From NCBI RefSeq assembly GCF_000735135.1, contig NZ_JPLZ01000008.1, positions 1 to 64,000 on the forward strand: a stretch of 64,000 nucleotides of DNA, written 5' to 3'. Position 1 is the stretch's first letter, and the number at the start of each line of letters is the position of its first letter. Source of the DNA: Chryseobacterium sp. FH1. Its GTDB lineage: Bacteria > Bacteroidota > Bacteroidia > Flavobacteriales > Weeksellaceae. A program made the translations under genes and the position numbers. Shown here one piece after another: positions 28,385 through 36,085 of the stretch. The notes below the pieces were generated by a model that was given only the letters and a program-made list of their open reading frames with translations, was not told the origin of the DNA and made no database searches.

Positions 28385-28981
28385 ATGACAGATTATTGTT
28401 TCAAAATATTTAAATTAAAAACATCACAACAATTCTTTTTGTTGCTGATGTTTTTTCTTATGCAGTCTTGTGAAGAAGATATTACGAAGGTCAATCATAA
28501 TAAGAAAACTAACTTCGCTTCTCAAATTATCCACAATGCGAATATCATCCAGCGCGATTCCGGAGTGGTGAAAGTACGATTCAAAGCGCCGTTGCTGGAG
28601 AGTTATGAGTTAATAGATTCACCTTACGTAGAAGCGAAAAAAGGAATCTATCTGGAATTCTTCGACAAGAAAAATCCGAAAGTTCCTGGCAAGGTTTGGG
28701 CAAACTATGCCAAAAACAATGTTAAAAGAGATTCTTACTTTGCTAAAGGCAGAGTAAAAATCATAACCACAGAAGGACAAACTTTTGTGACAGAAACCAT
28801 CAATTGGGACAAGCGGAACGGAAAGATGTACACCAAAGACACCGTTTTCGTTTCGGACAAAGACGGAAATATTCTGGTTGGTGCGCACGGAATGGTGGCC
28901 AAAGATGACTTTACAGAATACACTTTCTTCAACAATTCCGGAAGTTTCAATTCTACCAATTTGCCGACGACAAGCAAATAG
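28385..28981 (+). CDS. lptC: LPS-export periplasmic protein LptC
   Basis: The protein has 198 residues with a signal and lipobox-like MQSC. The rest is a single OstA/LptC-type beta-jellyroll domain: the repeated strands YVEAKKGIYLEFFD, YFAKGRVKIITTEGQTFVTE and TINWDKRNGKMYTKDTVFV are characteristic of Bacteroidota LptC. It hands lipopolysaccharide from the inner-membrane LptBFG transporter to the periplasmic bridge. It lies 25 bp after the barrel-protein gene. Confidence 0.85.
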   Translation: MTDYCFKIFKLKTSQQFFLLLMFFLMQSCEEDITKVNHNKKTNFASQIIHNANIIQRDSGVVKVRFKAPLLESYELIDSPYVEAKKGIYLEFFDKKNPKVPGKVWANYAKNNVKRDSYFAKGRVKIITTEGQTFVTETINWDKRNGKMYTKDTVFVSDKDGNILVGAHGMVAKDDFTEYTFFNNSGSFNSTNLPTTSK

Positions 28982-29041
28982 CGATTGGCCTCTGGCGACT
29001 TGCTTTTGGCTTTGTCCATCAATAAAAGATAATTTATTCTA

Positions 29042-30100
29042 ATGGAAAATCTAAGTTTGCATGCCATCGGTTTAATGTCTGGAACCAGTCTGGATGGTTT
29101 GGATATTTGTTATTCTAAATTCACAAAAAACGATTCCAATTGGAGTTTCGATATTTTGAAGTGTGAGACTATCGCCTACTCTTCTGAATGGGAAAACGAT
29201 CTGAAAAACGCCATCTACTTTTCCAGCGAAAGATTGTTGCAACTCAATTCCGATTACGGATTTTATCTTGGTGAGAAAGTGCAGGAATTTATCATTAAAA
29301 ATAATATCATCGATCTAGATTTAATTTCGTCGCACGGACACACCGTTTTTCATCAGCCAGAAAAGAAATTCACATTGCAGATTGGAGATGGACGAGCGAT
29401 TAAAATCAAGACCAATAAAACCGTAATTTACGATTTCCGAACTCAAGACGTTTTGCTTGGCGGAAACGGCGCACCATTGGTTCCAGTTGGCGATGAATTG
29501 TTGTTTGATGACTTTGATGCGTGTTTGAATCTTGGCGGATTTTCCAACATTTCTGTGAAGCGTGACGGAAAACGAATGGCTTTTGACATTTGTCCTGTCA
29601 ATATTATTCTGAATAATCTGGCTTTGAAGCTTGGAAAAAAATATGATGAGAATGGCAATTTGGCAAGGTCAGGAATTATTGATTATGAACTTTTGAATGA
29701 ACTGAATCAGTTAGATTTCTATAAGGAAAAAGCACCGAAATCTCTTGGAATCGAATGGATCAATGCGCAAGTTTTACCATTAATTAAAAATCAAAAATCG
29801 GAAGATCTTTTGACGACTTTCACAGAACATTCTGCGTTTCAGATTGCGAAAATATTGGAAGAATTTGACATCCAAAATGTGTTGATAACCGGCGGAGGAA
29901 CTTACAACCGCTATCTCATCGAAAAAATAAAAGCAAAGACCAAAACCGAAATTCAAATTCCTGCAAGAGAAATCATTGAATATAAAGAAGCTTTGATTTT
30001 TGCTTTTATGGGCGTCTTGAGATCATTAAATCTCAACAATGTTTTGTCTTCAGCAACCGGAAGTTTGGCGGATCATTCGTCCGGATTGATTGCCAATTAA
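29042..30100 (+). CDS. anmK: Anhydro-N-acetylmuramic acid kinase
   Basis: The protein has 352 residues, usual for AnmK. The ASKHA-fold phosphate motif GLMSGTSLDGLD lies at residues 12-23, then HGHTVFH, NLGGFSNIS and the C-terminal VLITGGGTYNR and SSATG. The enzyme opens the anhydro ring and phosphorylates anhydroMurNAc to MurNAc-6-phosphate in cell-wall recycling. It follows lptC by 60 bp, probably in one operon. Confidence 0.94.
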   Translation: MENLSLHAIGLMSGTSLDGLDICYSKFTKNDSNWSFDILKCETIAYSSEWENDLKNAIYFSSERLLQLNSDYGFYLGEKVQEFIIKNNIIDLDLISSHGHTVFHQPEKKFTLQIGDGRAIKIKTNKTVIYDFRTQDVLLGGNGAPLVPVGDELLFDDFDACLNLGGFSNISVKRDGKRMAFDICPVNIILNNLALKLGKKYDENGNLARSGIIDYELLNELNQLDFYKEKAPKSLGIEWINAQVLPLIKNQKSEDLLTTFTEHSAFQIAKILEEFDIQNVLITGGGTYNRYLIEKIKAKTKTEIQIPAREIIEYKEALIFAFMGVLRSLNLNNVLSSATGSLADHSSGLIAN

Positions 30101-30185
30101 AGTTGTTCGATCTTATCTGTCAAAGAATTGAAGACTCAATAGAAAATATTTCTGTTGAACCTTGAACAAACGTTCAATCGAAGAA

Positions 30186-30227
30186 CTTCAGCCCCGCTTT
30201 TGGCAATATCTTGTTATCTGCTGTGCT
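30186..30227 (-). repeat. Cassette-end repeat E1
   Basis: Read on the minus strand this 42-nt block (AGCACAGCAG...TTGCCAAAA...GGGGCTGAAG) matches the block at 30947-30988 at 33 of 42 positions. It overlaps the last codons and stop of the lipoprotein gene, so it marks that gene's 3' end. Confidence 0.55.
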
Positions 30228-30828
30228 TGTAACTTACGAAATTATCAATGGTTTTAAATAAAATCCATTTTTCATTTTCATTTAATTTGTAAATATATGT
30301 TGCTCCAGCTCCACATAAAAAACCACAATTATATCCTATTTCGATAATTGCAATATTTTTTTCTTTGTTGAAAATTGGCATATTAACATAACATATGCAT
30401 CCATATTTTTCTAAAGTTTTACTCCAAAACTGTTCTCTGGATATATCATTATTTATTGTTGTGTCCAATTTAAGAATTTGCCTATTTTTTAGTTCATTCT
30501 TCCAAATAAATTTGTTTGCACTTAAGTATTGGTTTCGCATAAATTCCAAATCATTTTCATTGAATTCATTTTTAAATTTTTCAATAAAAATACTATCTCC
30601 ATTAATCGCAATAAAAGTTTTTCTATCAATTACATTTTTGCAAAATTCTGAAGTTTCATTTTGCGAAAGGATTTCATTAACAAAATCATAAACTATTTTT
30701 TCTGAAACTTCATTTTCAATTTTAGACTGGTTTTGATGATTTAGATTTTCTGATTTTTTATTGCACGAAATTAGTAATAATAGAAAAATTACTAAATTTA
30801 AAGTATGTAGTTTAAGATTGATACGCAT
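30214..30828 (-). CDS. Hypothetical lipoprotein in a cassette-like unit
   Basis: The protein has 204 residues from ATG 30828; the longer frame from 30909 runs into the repeat element and lacks a signal at its start. The lipobox is LLLLISC (Cys near 22). The mature part is Lys/Asn-rich with motifs EILSQNETSEFCKNVIDRK, EQFWSKTLEKYGC and EIGYNCGFLCGAGATYIYKL, which resemble small Bacteroidota envelope proteins of unknown function. The gene is strikingly AT-rich. Its two ends touch related inverted repeats. Confidence 0.6.
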   Translation of the reverse strand: MRINLKLHTLNLVIFLLLLISCNKKSENLNHQNQSKIENEVSEKIVYDFVNEILSQNETSEFCKNVIDRKTFIAINGDSIFIEKFKNEFNENDLEFMRNQYLSANKFIWKNELKNRQILKLDTTINNDISREQFWSKTLEKYGCICYVNMPIFNKEKNIAIIEIGYNCGFLCGAGATYIYKLNENEKWILFKTIDNFVSYKHSR

Positions 30829-30835
30829 TTTTTGG

Positions 30836-30988
30836 AAGCAGTGCAGACAACGTTTCGGGGCTTGCCGAAGTGGGGGAAACCAGGGCACTTCAGCCCAACC
30901 TTTTTGCACTAAAGATAAATTGAAAAACTGAACTTGAGCCTTTATTCTTCAGCCCCCATTTTGGCAAACCCTTGTTGGCTGTAGTGCT
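30836..30988. repeat. 153-bp imperfect palindrome between cassette-like genes (E2)
   Basis: One end (30836-30876) reads AAGCAGTGCAGACAACG..GGGGCTTGCCGAAGTGGGGG; the other end (30947-30988), read on the minus strand, starts AGCACTACAGCCAACAAGG and continues TTTGCCAAAATGGGGGCTGAAG. The two ends are inverted and share the order AGCA, CAG, CAAC, TTGCC, AA, TGGGGG. A long imperfect palindrome with GTTG-type boxes at its ends recalls attC sites of integron cassettes, although the classical GTTRRRY box is not an exact match. Confidence 0.5.
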
Positions 30989-30998
30989 TTGCCAATCG

Positions 30999-31463
30999 TT
31001 AGTTGTCATTTTTAAACTTGTCTTTTAGTTCATTGATTTGTGTAAATGTCAATTCAGTAAGTTCGATGGTAAAGTCGTCTGTCCAACTGCTTGTTTTAGA
31101 TTGACTTTGAAGTGTTAGCAAAAAATCTCTTCCATCTAACATTATTCTCTTTAAGTTTTTCTCAATAATCCACGAACCAAAATCTTTGTCAGAATAGTTA
31201 TCTACCAATAATTTTTGTTCTGCAAGAAAATACTTGAATGTATCATATGTGAATTTATTGAGAGGATTGCCAAGTTGTTTTTCTATATCAAACGCATACG
31301 ATATGCACGTTTCAATAGCTCTGCATAAATCGTGGTCTGTCGTTCCTGATTTCCTTCCGAATTTGTCTGTAAGCTCAACTGTATAAACATTATTTGAAAC
31401 CTCGTCAAAACGCAAAGTCCACTTGTCTACTAACTCAGCATTATTCCTAATCATTTTTAGCAA
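30999..31463 (-). CDS. Hypothetical protein in a cassette-like unit
   Basis: The protein has 154 residues and no signal peptide or membrane helix. It is helix-rich with an N-terminal strand pair (KWTLRFDEVSNNVYTVELTD) and an LCRAIETCISYAFDIEKQLG helix. I recognise no family; the size, composition and pairing with the preceding small gene would suit an immunity or antitoxin-like protein, but nothing in the sequence proves this. It overlaps the preceding gene by 17 bp and ends 11 bp before repeat E2. Confidence 0.55.
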   Translation of the reverse strand: MLKMIRNNAELVDKWTLRFDEVSNNVYTVELTDKFGRKSGTTDHDLCRAIETCISYAFDIEKQLGNPLNKFTYDTFKYFLAEQKLLVDNYSDKDFGSWIIEKNLKRIMLDGRDFLLTLQSQSKTSSWTDDFTIELTELTFTQINELKDKFKNDN

Positions 31464-31722
31464 ATTTTCTTTCTCCTGTGATGTCGAATGTTTTTAAATG
31501 CTCGCCATTATGATTATAGATTGAACACTCAAACTGGGGTTTACTTTTTATGAAGTTTAATATAAAACTTTCTGCATTATCAAAATTTTCGAAAAACTGA
31601 TAAACTTCTTCTTCATTATCACCTTTATGGAATAATGTCAAGTCTTTTTTAGAAACGTGTCCTGTCGCATATTCAGCAATTAATATAGAACATTTATTTT
31701 CTTCTAAAAGTGGAGCTTTCAT
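31447..31722 (-). CDS. Small hypothetical protein in a cassette-like unit
   Basis: The protein has 91 residues, acidic, without signal peptide. A helix-rich centre (EEEVYQFFENFDNAESFILN) is flanked by strands (KCSILIAEYATGH; CSIYNHNGEHLKTFDI). I recognise no family. The 17-bp overlap with the next gene shows translation coupling, so the two products probably act together. Confidence 0.55.
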   Translation of the reverse strand: MKAPLLEENKCSILIAEYATGHVSKKDLTLFHKGDNEEEVYQFFENFDNAESFILNFIKSKPQFECSIYNHNGEHLKTFDITGERKFAKND

Positions 31723-31755
31723 TTATTCGTTGTTTATCGGTTGCTGTCTGTTTTA

Positions 31756-31770
31756 GCATTACTGCCAACT
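31756..31770 (+). repeat. Cassette-end repeat E3 (short arm)
   Basis: AGCATTACTGCCAAC matches AGCAGTGCAGACAAC of repeat E2 at 11 of 15 positions, in the same orientation and at the same place relative to the following minus-strand gene. It marks the 5' side of the two-gene unit. Confidence 0.4.
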
Positions 31771-31835
31771 ATCAAATATACGAAAGTTTTAAATCTGATT
31801 TTAAAAAACTCACTTCTTAAGAAAAAATTGCCAAC

Positions 31836-31871
31836 AAAAAAAAACCTTTCATAGCTTAAAACTATGAAAGG
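31836..31871 (-). terminator. Terminator of the START-like protein gene
   Basis: CCTTTCATAG (31845-31854) and CTATGAAAGG (31862-31871) form a perfect 10-bp stem with a 7-nt loop. On the minus strand it is followed by nine T, 30 bp past the stop codon. Confidence 0.85.
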
Positions 31872-31900
31872 GGCAATCTTCAATTTTATTGATTCAAACT

Positions 31901-32287
31901 CTACAGTTGCTCTATCTTATCTGTCAAAGAATTGATAAAATTCTGAAGTGGTTTTTCCACCATCATTTTGATAAAAGGATTAAATTTCCCTTCGAATAAC
32001 AATTGAACTTCGGTTTGATTTTCGTTCAGAGGATTTATATTTCCAGTCAAAGCAAAATCGAGACTTGAGCTTGCAGATTTTAGAACGACTTCTTTATCAG
32101 ACACGTTATCGATCTTCAAGGCGATTTCTGGCATTCCTTTCAATCCGAATTTGAAACCATCTTCTCTAGCTTCGAAACTCTGCAGTCCTTCTGGCATCAA
32201 ATCCTTGTAGTCCTCGGGATTTTTCAGCATTCCTGCCAATTCTGATGAAGATTTATTTACTATAATTTTTCGTCCTTCTAAATTCAT
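31901..32287 (-). CDS. START/SRPBCC-fold protein
   Basis: The protein has 128 residues and fits a single START-like (SRPBCC) fold: an opening strand (LEGRKIIVNKSSSELAGMLK), central strands (GFKFGLKGMPEIALKI, EVVLKSASSSLDFALTG, TEVQLLFEGKFNPF) and a C-terminal helix (MMVEKPLQNFINSLTDKIEQL). Such domains bind hydrophobic ligands. In Flavobacteriia I recall this family next to a NUDIX gene and pyrE; here the NUDIX gene diverges from it across a 37-bp gap. Confidence 0.72.
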   Translation of the reverse strand: MNLEGRKIIVNKSSSELAGMLKNPEDYKDLMPEGLQSFEAREDGFKFGLKGMPEIALKIDNVSDKEVVLKSASSSLDFALTGNINPLNENQTEVQLLFEGKFNPFIKMMVEKPLQNFINSLTDKIEQL

Positions 32288-32293
32288 TTTTTA

Positions 32294-32329
32294 TATTTTT
32301 GTATTAATATCAAAAGTCTTACAAATGTA
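32294..32329. promoter_or_regulatory. Overlapping divergent promoters
   Basis: TATTTTTG at 32294-32301 (plus) serves the NUDIX gene. TACATTTG (complement of 32322-32329, minus) serves the START-like gene and overlaps the NUDIX start codon. The two -7 boxes face away from each other's genes, so the promoters must compete. Confidence 0.5.
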
Positions 32330-32939
32330 TAAAGTTTTTATCAATGAAAAAAAAATAGTTTTGAGCCAAGAGCCTCAAGACAGCCCTAAAACATTGAATT
32401 ACGATGGGACGCATAGCTTTGAGTTTGCAGTAGATCTGCTTACAAATACGGCATCGCAAGGCTTGAATATTTATCATCATAACATTGACGAACTTTGGGC
32501 GGATTTCAAAGGTTTCTTCAGAAATATTGAGGCGGCTGGTGGTATTGTTTTGAATCCTGAGAGCAAAATCTTGTTCATTCACCGTTTGGGGAAATGGGAT
32601 CTTCCAAAAGGAAAAATTGAAAAAGGCGAATCCAAAGAGCTGGCTGCAGTGAGAGAAGTGGAAGAAGAATGTGGGATTTTCGATTTGGAACTGAAAGATT
32701 TCATCAACTCAACTTATCATATCTACACGGAAAGAAATGGTGACAAAGTTTTGAAAACAACTTATTGGTTTGAGATGTTTTACAACGGAACAGGAACACC
32801 TAAACCACAAGTAGAAGAAGGAATCACTGAGGTGGGATGGAAAAATGAAAAAGAAATAGAAAGCGATATAGTGTCTTCAACCTTCCAAAACATCAAGCTA
32901 ATTCTTAATGATTTTAAAAGTAAAAATCCTCAATCGTAA
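32325..32939 (+). CDS. NUDIX hydrolase
   Basis: The protein has 204 residues. The Nudix box is complete: Gly96, Glu102, Arg110-Glu111 and Glu114-Glu115 with Gly117 satisfy GX5EX7REUXEEXGU. An N-terminal 65-residue extension (MYKVFINEKKIVLSQEP) precedes the domain, as in the Bacteroidota subgroup. The enzyme hydrolyses a nucleoside diphosphate linked to another group using Mg; the substrate cannot be read. The stop codon lies inside the terminator hairpin. Confidence 0.9.
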   Translation: MYKVFINEKKIVLSQEPQDSPKTLNYDGTHSFEFAVDLLTNTASQGLNIYHHNIDELWADFKGFFRNIEAAGGIVLNPESKILFIHRLGKWDLPKGKIEKGESKELAAVREVEEECGIFDLELKDFINSTYHIYTERNGDKVLKTTYWFEMFYNGTGTPKPQVEEGITEVGWKNEKEIESDIVSSTFQNIKLILNDFKSKNPQS

Positions 32940-32950
32940 TTGAGGATTTT
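32923..32950. terminator. Terminator overlapping the NUDIX stop codon
   Basis: AAAATCCTCAAT (32923-32934) pairs perfectly with ATTGAGGATTTT (32939-32950) around a 4-nt loop. The NUDIX stop codon is in the hairpin. It also lies just past the stop of the convergent murF gene, so it can act in both directions. Confidence 0.8.
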
Positions 32951-32957
32951 ATGTTTT

Positions 32958-34229
32958 TTATAGAAACTCGATGACCTTTTCCAAAGCAATTCCTCGGGAA
33001 GCTTTGAGTAGAATATTATCTTCTTTGATTGGCATCAGTTGCAATCTCTCAATCAATTCTGACGTATTTAGAAACGCATTCACCGATGGATAAACCGATT
33101 TGAAATGCGGACCGACGGTGATGATCTCGTCAAAATTACAAGACTGTGCAAAATCGATGATGGTCTGATGTTCCTGCAAACTTTCCTCGCCTAATTCCAA
33201 CATATCACCAATAATGATTGTTTTGCTCCCTTCGAAGGTTTTGAAATTCTCAAGAGAAACCAACATACTGCTTGGATTGGCGTTGTAAGTATCGAGAACC
33301 AATGTTTTCTCTCCTTTTATCTGAATCTGTGAACGCATATTGGAAGGTACATAATTTTCAATCGCGTTTTTTACATCCTCAATTTTTAAATTAAAATGCA
33401 ATCCCAAAGCAACTGCCGCAGAGATGTTATCATAGTTGTACTTGCCCGTGAGATTGGAAAACATTTCTGTTTCTTTATATTTGATTCCAACAAAATTATC
33501 CTTGAAGATTGGTTCAAATTGATAATCAGAATTGGAGTTTCCGAATGTAATTTTTGAAGAATAATCATCAGTTTTATCTTTCTGAATGGCGTCATTTTCA
33601 TTAACCAAAATCATTTGATTGTTATTAATCAAATAATCATACAACTCCGATTTTCCTTTAATTACACCTTCGTAACCGCCAAAACCTTCGAGGTGTGCTT
33701 TTCCAAAATTGGTAATGTAACCGATGTTTGGTTTTGCAATTTCACACAGCATTTCGATTTCCTTCTGATGATTGGCGCCCATTTCGATAACAGCCATTTC
33801 GTGCTCTTTTCTGATGGAAAGCAAAGTGAGTGGAACACCAATATGATTATTAAGATTCCCAAAAGTGAATTGTGTCTTGAACTTGCTGGATAAAACGGTA
33901 CTCATTAATTCCTTGGTCGTGGTTTTCCCATTGCTCCCAGTAAGTCCGATGATTGGAATATCAAGTTGATCTCGGTGGACTATTGATAAATGCTGTAAGA
34001 ATATCAAAGTTGAAGGAACATAGAAAATATGATTCTCAGGATTTGAATAATTCTCATCTTCCACAATCACTGCCAAAGCGCCTTTTTCGATGGCTTCTTT
34101 AGCCTTATCTGCGGCGTTGTAATTGTCTCCTGAGAAAGCAAAGAAAATACTTCCTTCTTCTATTTTTCGACTATCTATCACAACGTTTTTGCTTTTGAGA
34201 TAGATTGCATAAAATTCGCTGATATTCAT
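32958..34229 (-). CDS. murF: UDP-MurNAc-tripeptide--D-Ala-D-Ala ligase
   Basis: The protein has 423 residues. It has the N-terminal UDP-binding domain (IDSRKIEEGSIFFAFSGDNY), the Mur-ligase ATP motif GSNGKTTT (98-105), the central NLNNHIGVPLTLL and AVIEMGANHQKEI motifs and a C-terminal domain with LDTYNANPSSM. It adds D-Ala-D-Ala to complete the muropeptide precursor in the cytoplasm. It lies 89 bp after gldJ on the same strand, with a terminator in between. Confidence 0.95.
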   Translation of the reverse strand: MNISEFYAIYLKSKNVVIDSRKIEEGSIFFAFSGDNYNAADKAKEAIEKGALAVIVEDENYSNPENHIFYVPSTLIFLQHLSIVHRDQLDIPIIGLTGSNGKTTTKELMSTVLSSKFKTQFTFGNLNNHIGVPLTLLSIRKEHEMAVIEMGANHQKEIEMLCEIAKPNIGYITNFGKAHLEGFGGYEGVIKGKSELYDYLINNNQMILVNENDAIQKDKTDDYSSKITFGNSNSDYQFEPIFKDNFVGIKYKETEMFSNLTGKYNYDNISAAVALGLHFNLKIEDVKNAIENYVPSNMRSQIQIKGEKTLVLDTYNANPSSMLVSLENFKTFEGSKTIIIGDMLELGEESLQEHQTIIDFAQSCNFDEIITVGPHFKSVYPSVNAFLNTSELIERLQLMPIKEDNILLKASRGIALEKVIEFL

Positions 34230-34264
34230 AATTCAAAAATAATCAAATGGGTTGATTTTAAACA

Positions 34265-34292
34265 AAAAAAACAGCAGAAAATTCTGCTGTTT
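34265..34292 (-). terminator. gldJ terminator
   Basis: AACAGCAGAA (34270-34279) and TTCTGCTGTT (34282-34291) form a 10-bp inverted repeat. On the minus strand a run of T (complement of A at 34265-34270) follows it, 28 bp past the gldJ stop codon. Confidence 0.75.
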
Positions 34293-34318
34293 TATATAAT
34301 TACCGTACTTGGGATCAA

Positions 34319-35926
34319 TTATCTTTTTGTTCGAGCTGTTTTGCTGTTCTTAGCATCCTGCGCTACGCGGAAACCAATCCATCCAAAACCTTTAGTCTGG
34401 TTTTTGAATCTTCTTTGTCCCGGATCCAACCAATAAGCTGAGTCTAACCAAGAGCCTCCTTTTACAACTCTACTGTAATCATTGATTTGTGAAGTTGCTT
34501 TTTTCTTGTCTTTTTGTAGAACTACGTTTCCATCTTTATTAACAACGAAAGTTGGCTTGATAGAATTATACATATTGAATTCTGTACTATCGCTAGGCGC
34601 GTTTCCACCTGCATCAAGTGATGATTGATAATCACCATCTCTGTAGTTTCTGTTATCTTCAATTACTTTTTTCTCAAATTCACCAGGCAATCCTCTGTAA
34701 ACCAAACGACCATCTGCTAGTGTATCATATTTGATACTTTCATTATCAATTTTTTTGTAAGTTCCATCTGAATTCCTAACAGATTGCGTTACGACGTTAC
34801 CTCTAAAATAGTTGAAATCACTGAATTCCTCATCAATCATCGGTCTGTAGATATCTGCTACCCATTCTGCAACGTTACCATACATTCCGTAGATTCCTAG
34901 ATCGTTGGAAGGATACTGTTTAACGTCAGCTGTTGTAGGTGAACCATCATTTTTCCAACCAGCAACACCGGAGTAGTCTCCTCTTCCCATCTTGAAGTTC
35001 TCAAGATACATGCCTCTATTTCTTCCTTTGGTACCTTTTATTTTGTTCAATTGGGTACTTTTGCCTAGATAGTTGTTGTAATCACGTTCTTTTTGAAGAC
35101 CTAGCGCTGCAAATTCCCATTCAACCTCTGTCGGAAGTCTGAATTTTTCTACGATTCCAGAAGTAGCATTTCTATTAGCCGCTGCGATTTTCTCATTAGC
35201 AGTCTTGATTCCACTTCTTTTCTGAAGTTTTTCCTTATCAACATAAGCATCAAGTTCTGCATCACTGGATTTGAACTTGTCCATATTGAAAGTAGATCCA
35301 GCGGTAGCACCCTTGTCAGCAGAATAGATATCTTTAGAAATTACACCTTGTTTCATAAGCGCTCTTTCGTTTGCTCTCTCTGTCAACCAGTCACAATATT
35401 TTGTTGCCTGCAACCAAGATACACCTACTACTGGATAGTAATCGTACTCTGGAGATCTGAAGTAAGTTTCCGCGTAATCATTACGAGAAAGCTTGTTGTT
35501 CCAAACCAAAGTATCTGGTAAAGCACCTGTATAGATATGTTTGAAACCTGGATCCGAAGAAGGGAAAACAAACTTAAGCCAAGTGGTATATTCTCTATAT
35601 TCTGAGTTGGTAATCTCTGTGTCACCAATAAAGAATGAGCTTACCTGCATTCTTCTAGGTGTGTTGTTCCAGTCATGCATCACGTTGTCCTCTACCAATC
35701 CCATGGTAAAAGTTCCGCCTTCTACATACACCATTCCTGGCCATCCTTTTTGTTTTTGTTGCTTTCCGGAAAAGAACCACCCGTCTTTCTCGTTGGGTTT
35801 CCAGCCAGTCTTGCTCACAAAACCTTTAGTTCCGCCACCTTTCTTCGAGTTTCCTCCACCACCACAACTTACAAGTAGCATTGTTGCACCTAAAGTAATT
35901 ATCGAAAACAGCCTGATTTTTTTCAT
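34319..35926 (-). CDS. gldJ: Gliding motility/T9SS lipoprotein GldJ
   Basis: The protein has 535 residues with a lipoprotein signal (ATMLLVSC, Cys21) followed by Gly/Lys-rich sequence. The rest is an extended FGE-sulfatase (SUMF1-like) domain: GMVYVEGGTFTMG, DTEITNSEYREYTTW, GVSWLQATKYCDW, RLPTEVEWEFAA, YGNVAEWVADIY, VVKGGSW and IGFRVA. GldJ is an outer-membrane lipoprotein of the gliding machinery, needed for stable GldK and T9SS function in Flavobacterium johnsoniae. Its divergent position next to porU-porV is the arrangement known in Flavobacteriia. Confidence 0.93.
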   Translation of the reverse strand: MKKIRLFSIITLGATMLLVSCGGGGNSKKGGGTKGFVSKTGWKPNEKDGWFFSGKQQKQKGWPGMVYVEGGTFTMGLVEDNVMHDWNNTPRRMQVSSFFIGDTEITNSEYREYTTWLKFVFPSSDPGFKHIYTGALPDTLVWNNKLSRNDYAETYFRSPEYDYYPVVGVSWLQATKYCDWLTERANERALMKQGVISKDIYSADKGATAGSTFNMDKFKSSDAELDAYVDKEKLQKRSGIKTANEKIAAANRNATSGIVEKFRLPTEVEWEFAALGLQKERDYNNYLGKSTQLNKIKGTKGRNRGMYLENFKMGRGDYSGVAGWKNDGSPTTADVKQYPSNDLGIYGMYGNVAEWVADIYRPMIDEEFSDFNYFRGNVVTQSVRNSDGTYKKIDNESIKYDTLADGRLVYRGLPGEFEKKVIEDNRNYRDGDYQSSLDAGGNAPSDSTEFNMYNSIKPTFVVNKDGNVVLQKDKKKATSQINDYSRVVKGGSWLDSAYWLDPGQRRFKNQTKGFGWIGFRVAQDAKNSKTARTKR

Positions 35927-36085
35927 AATTTATATAGAAATTTCAAAGTACAAAGAAAAAGTAAATTCTTTAATTAATCAAATAATGTTTGTCTTTTTTT
36001 GATAAAACGCAATTAATTTAATTTTATTATATACCATTTTTTTAAAAAAATCGTTTATTTTGTATTCTCAATTAAAATTCCCTTG

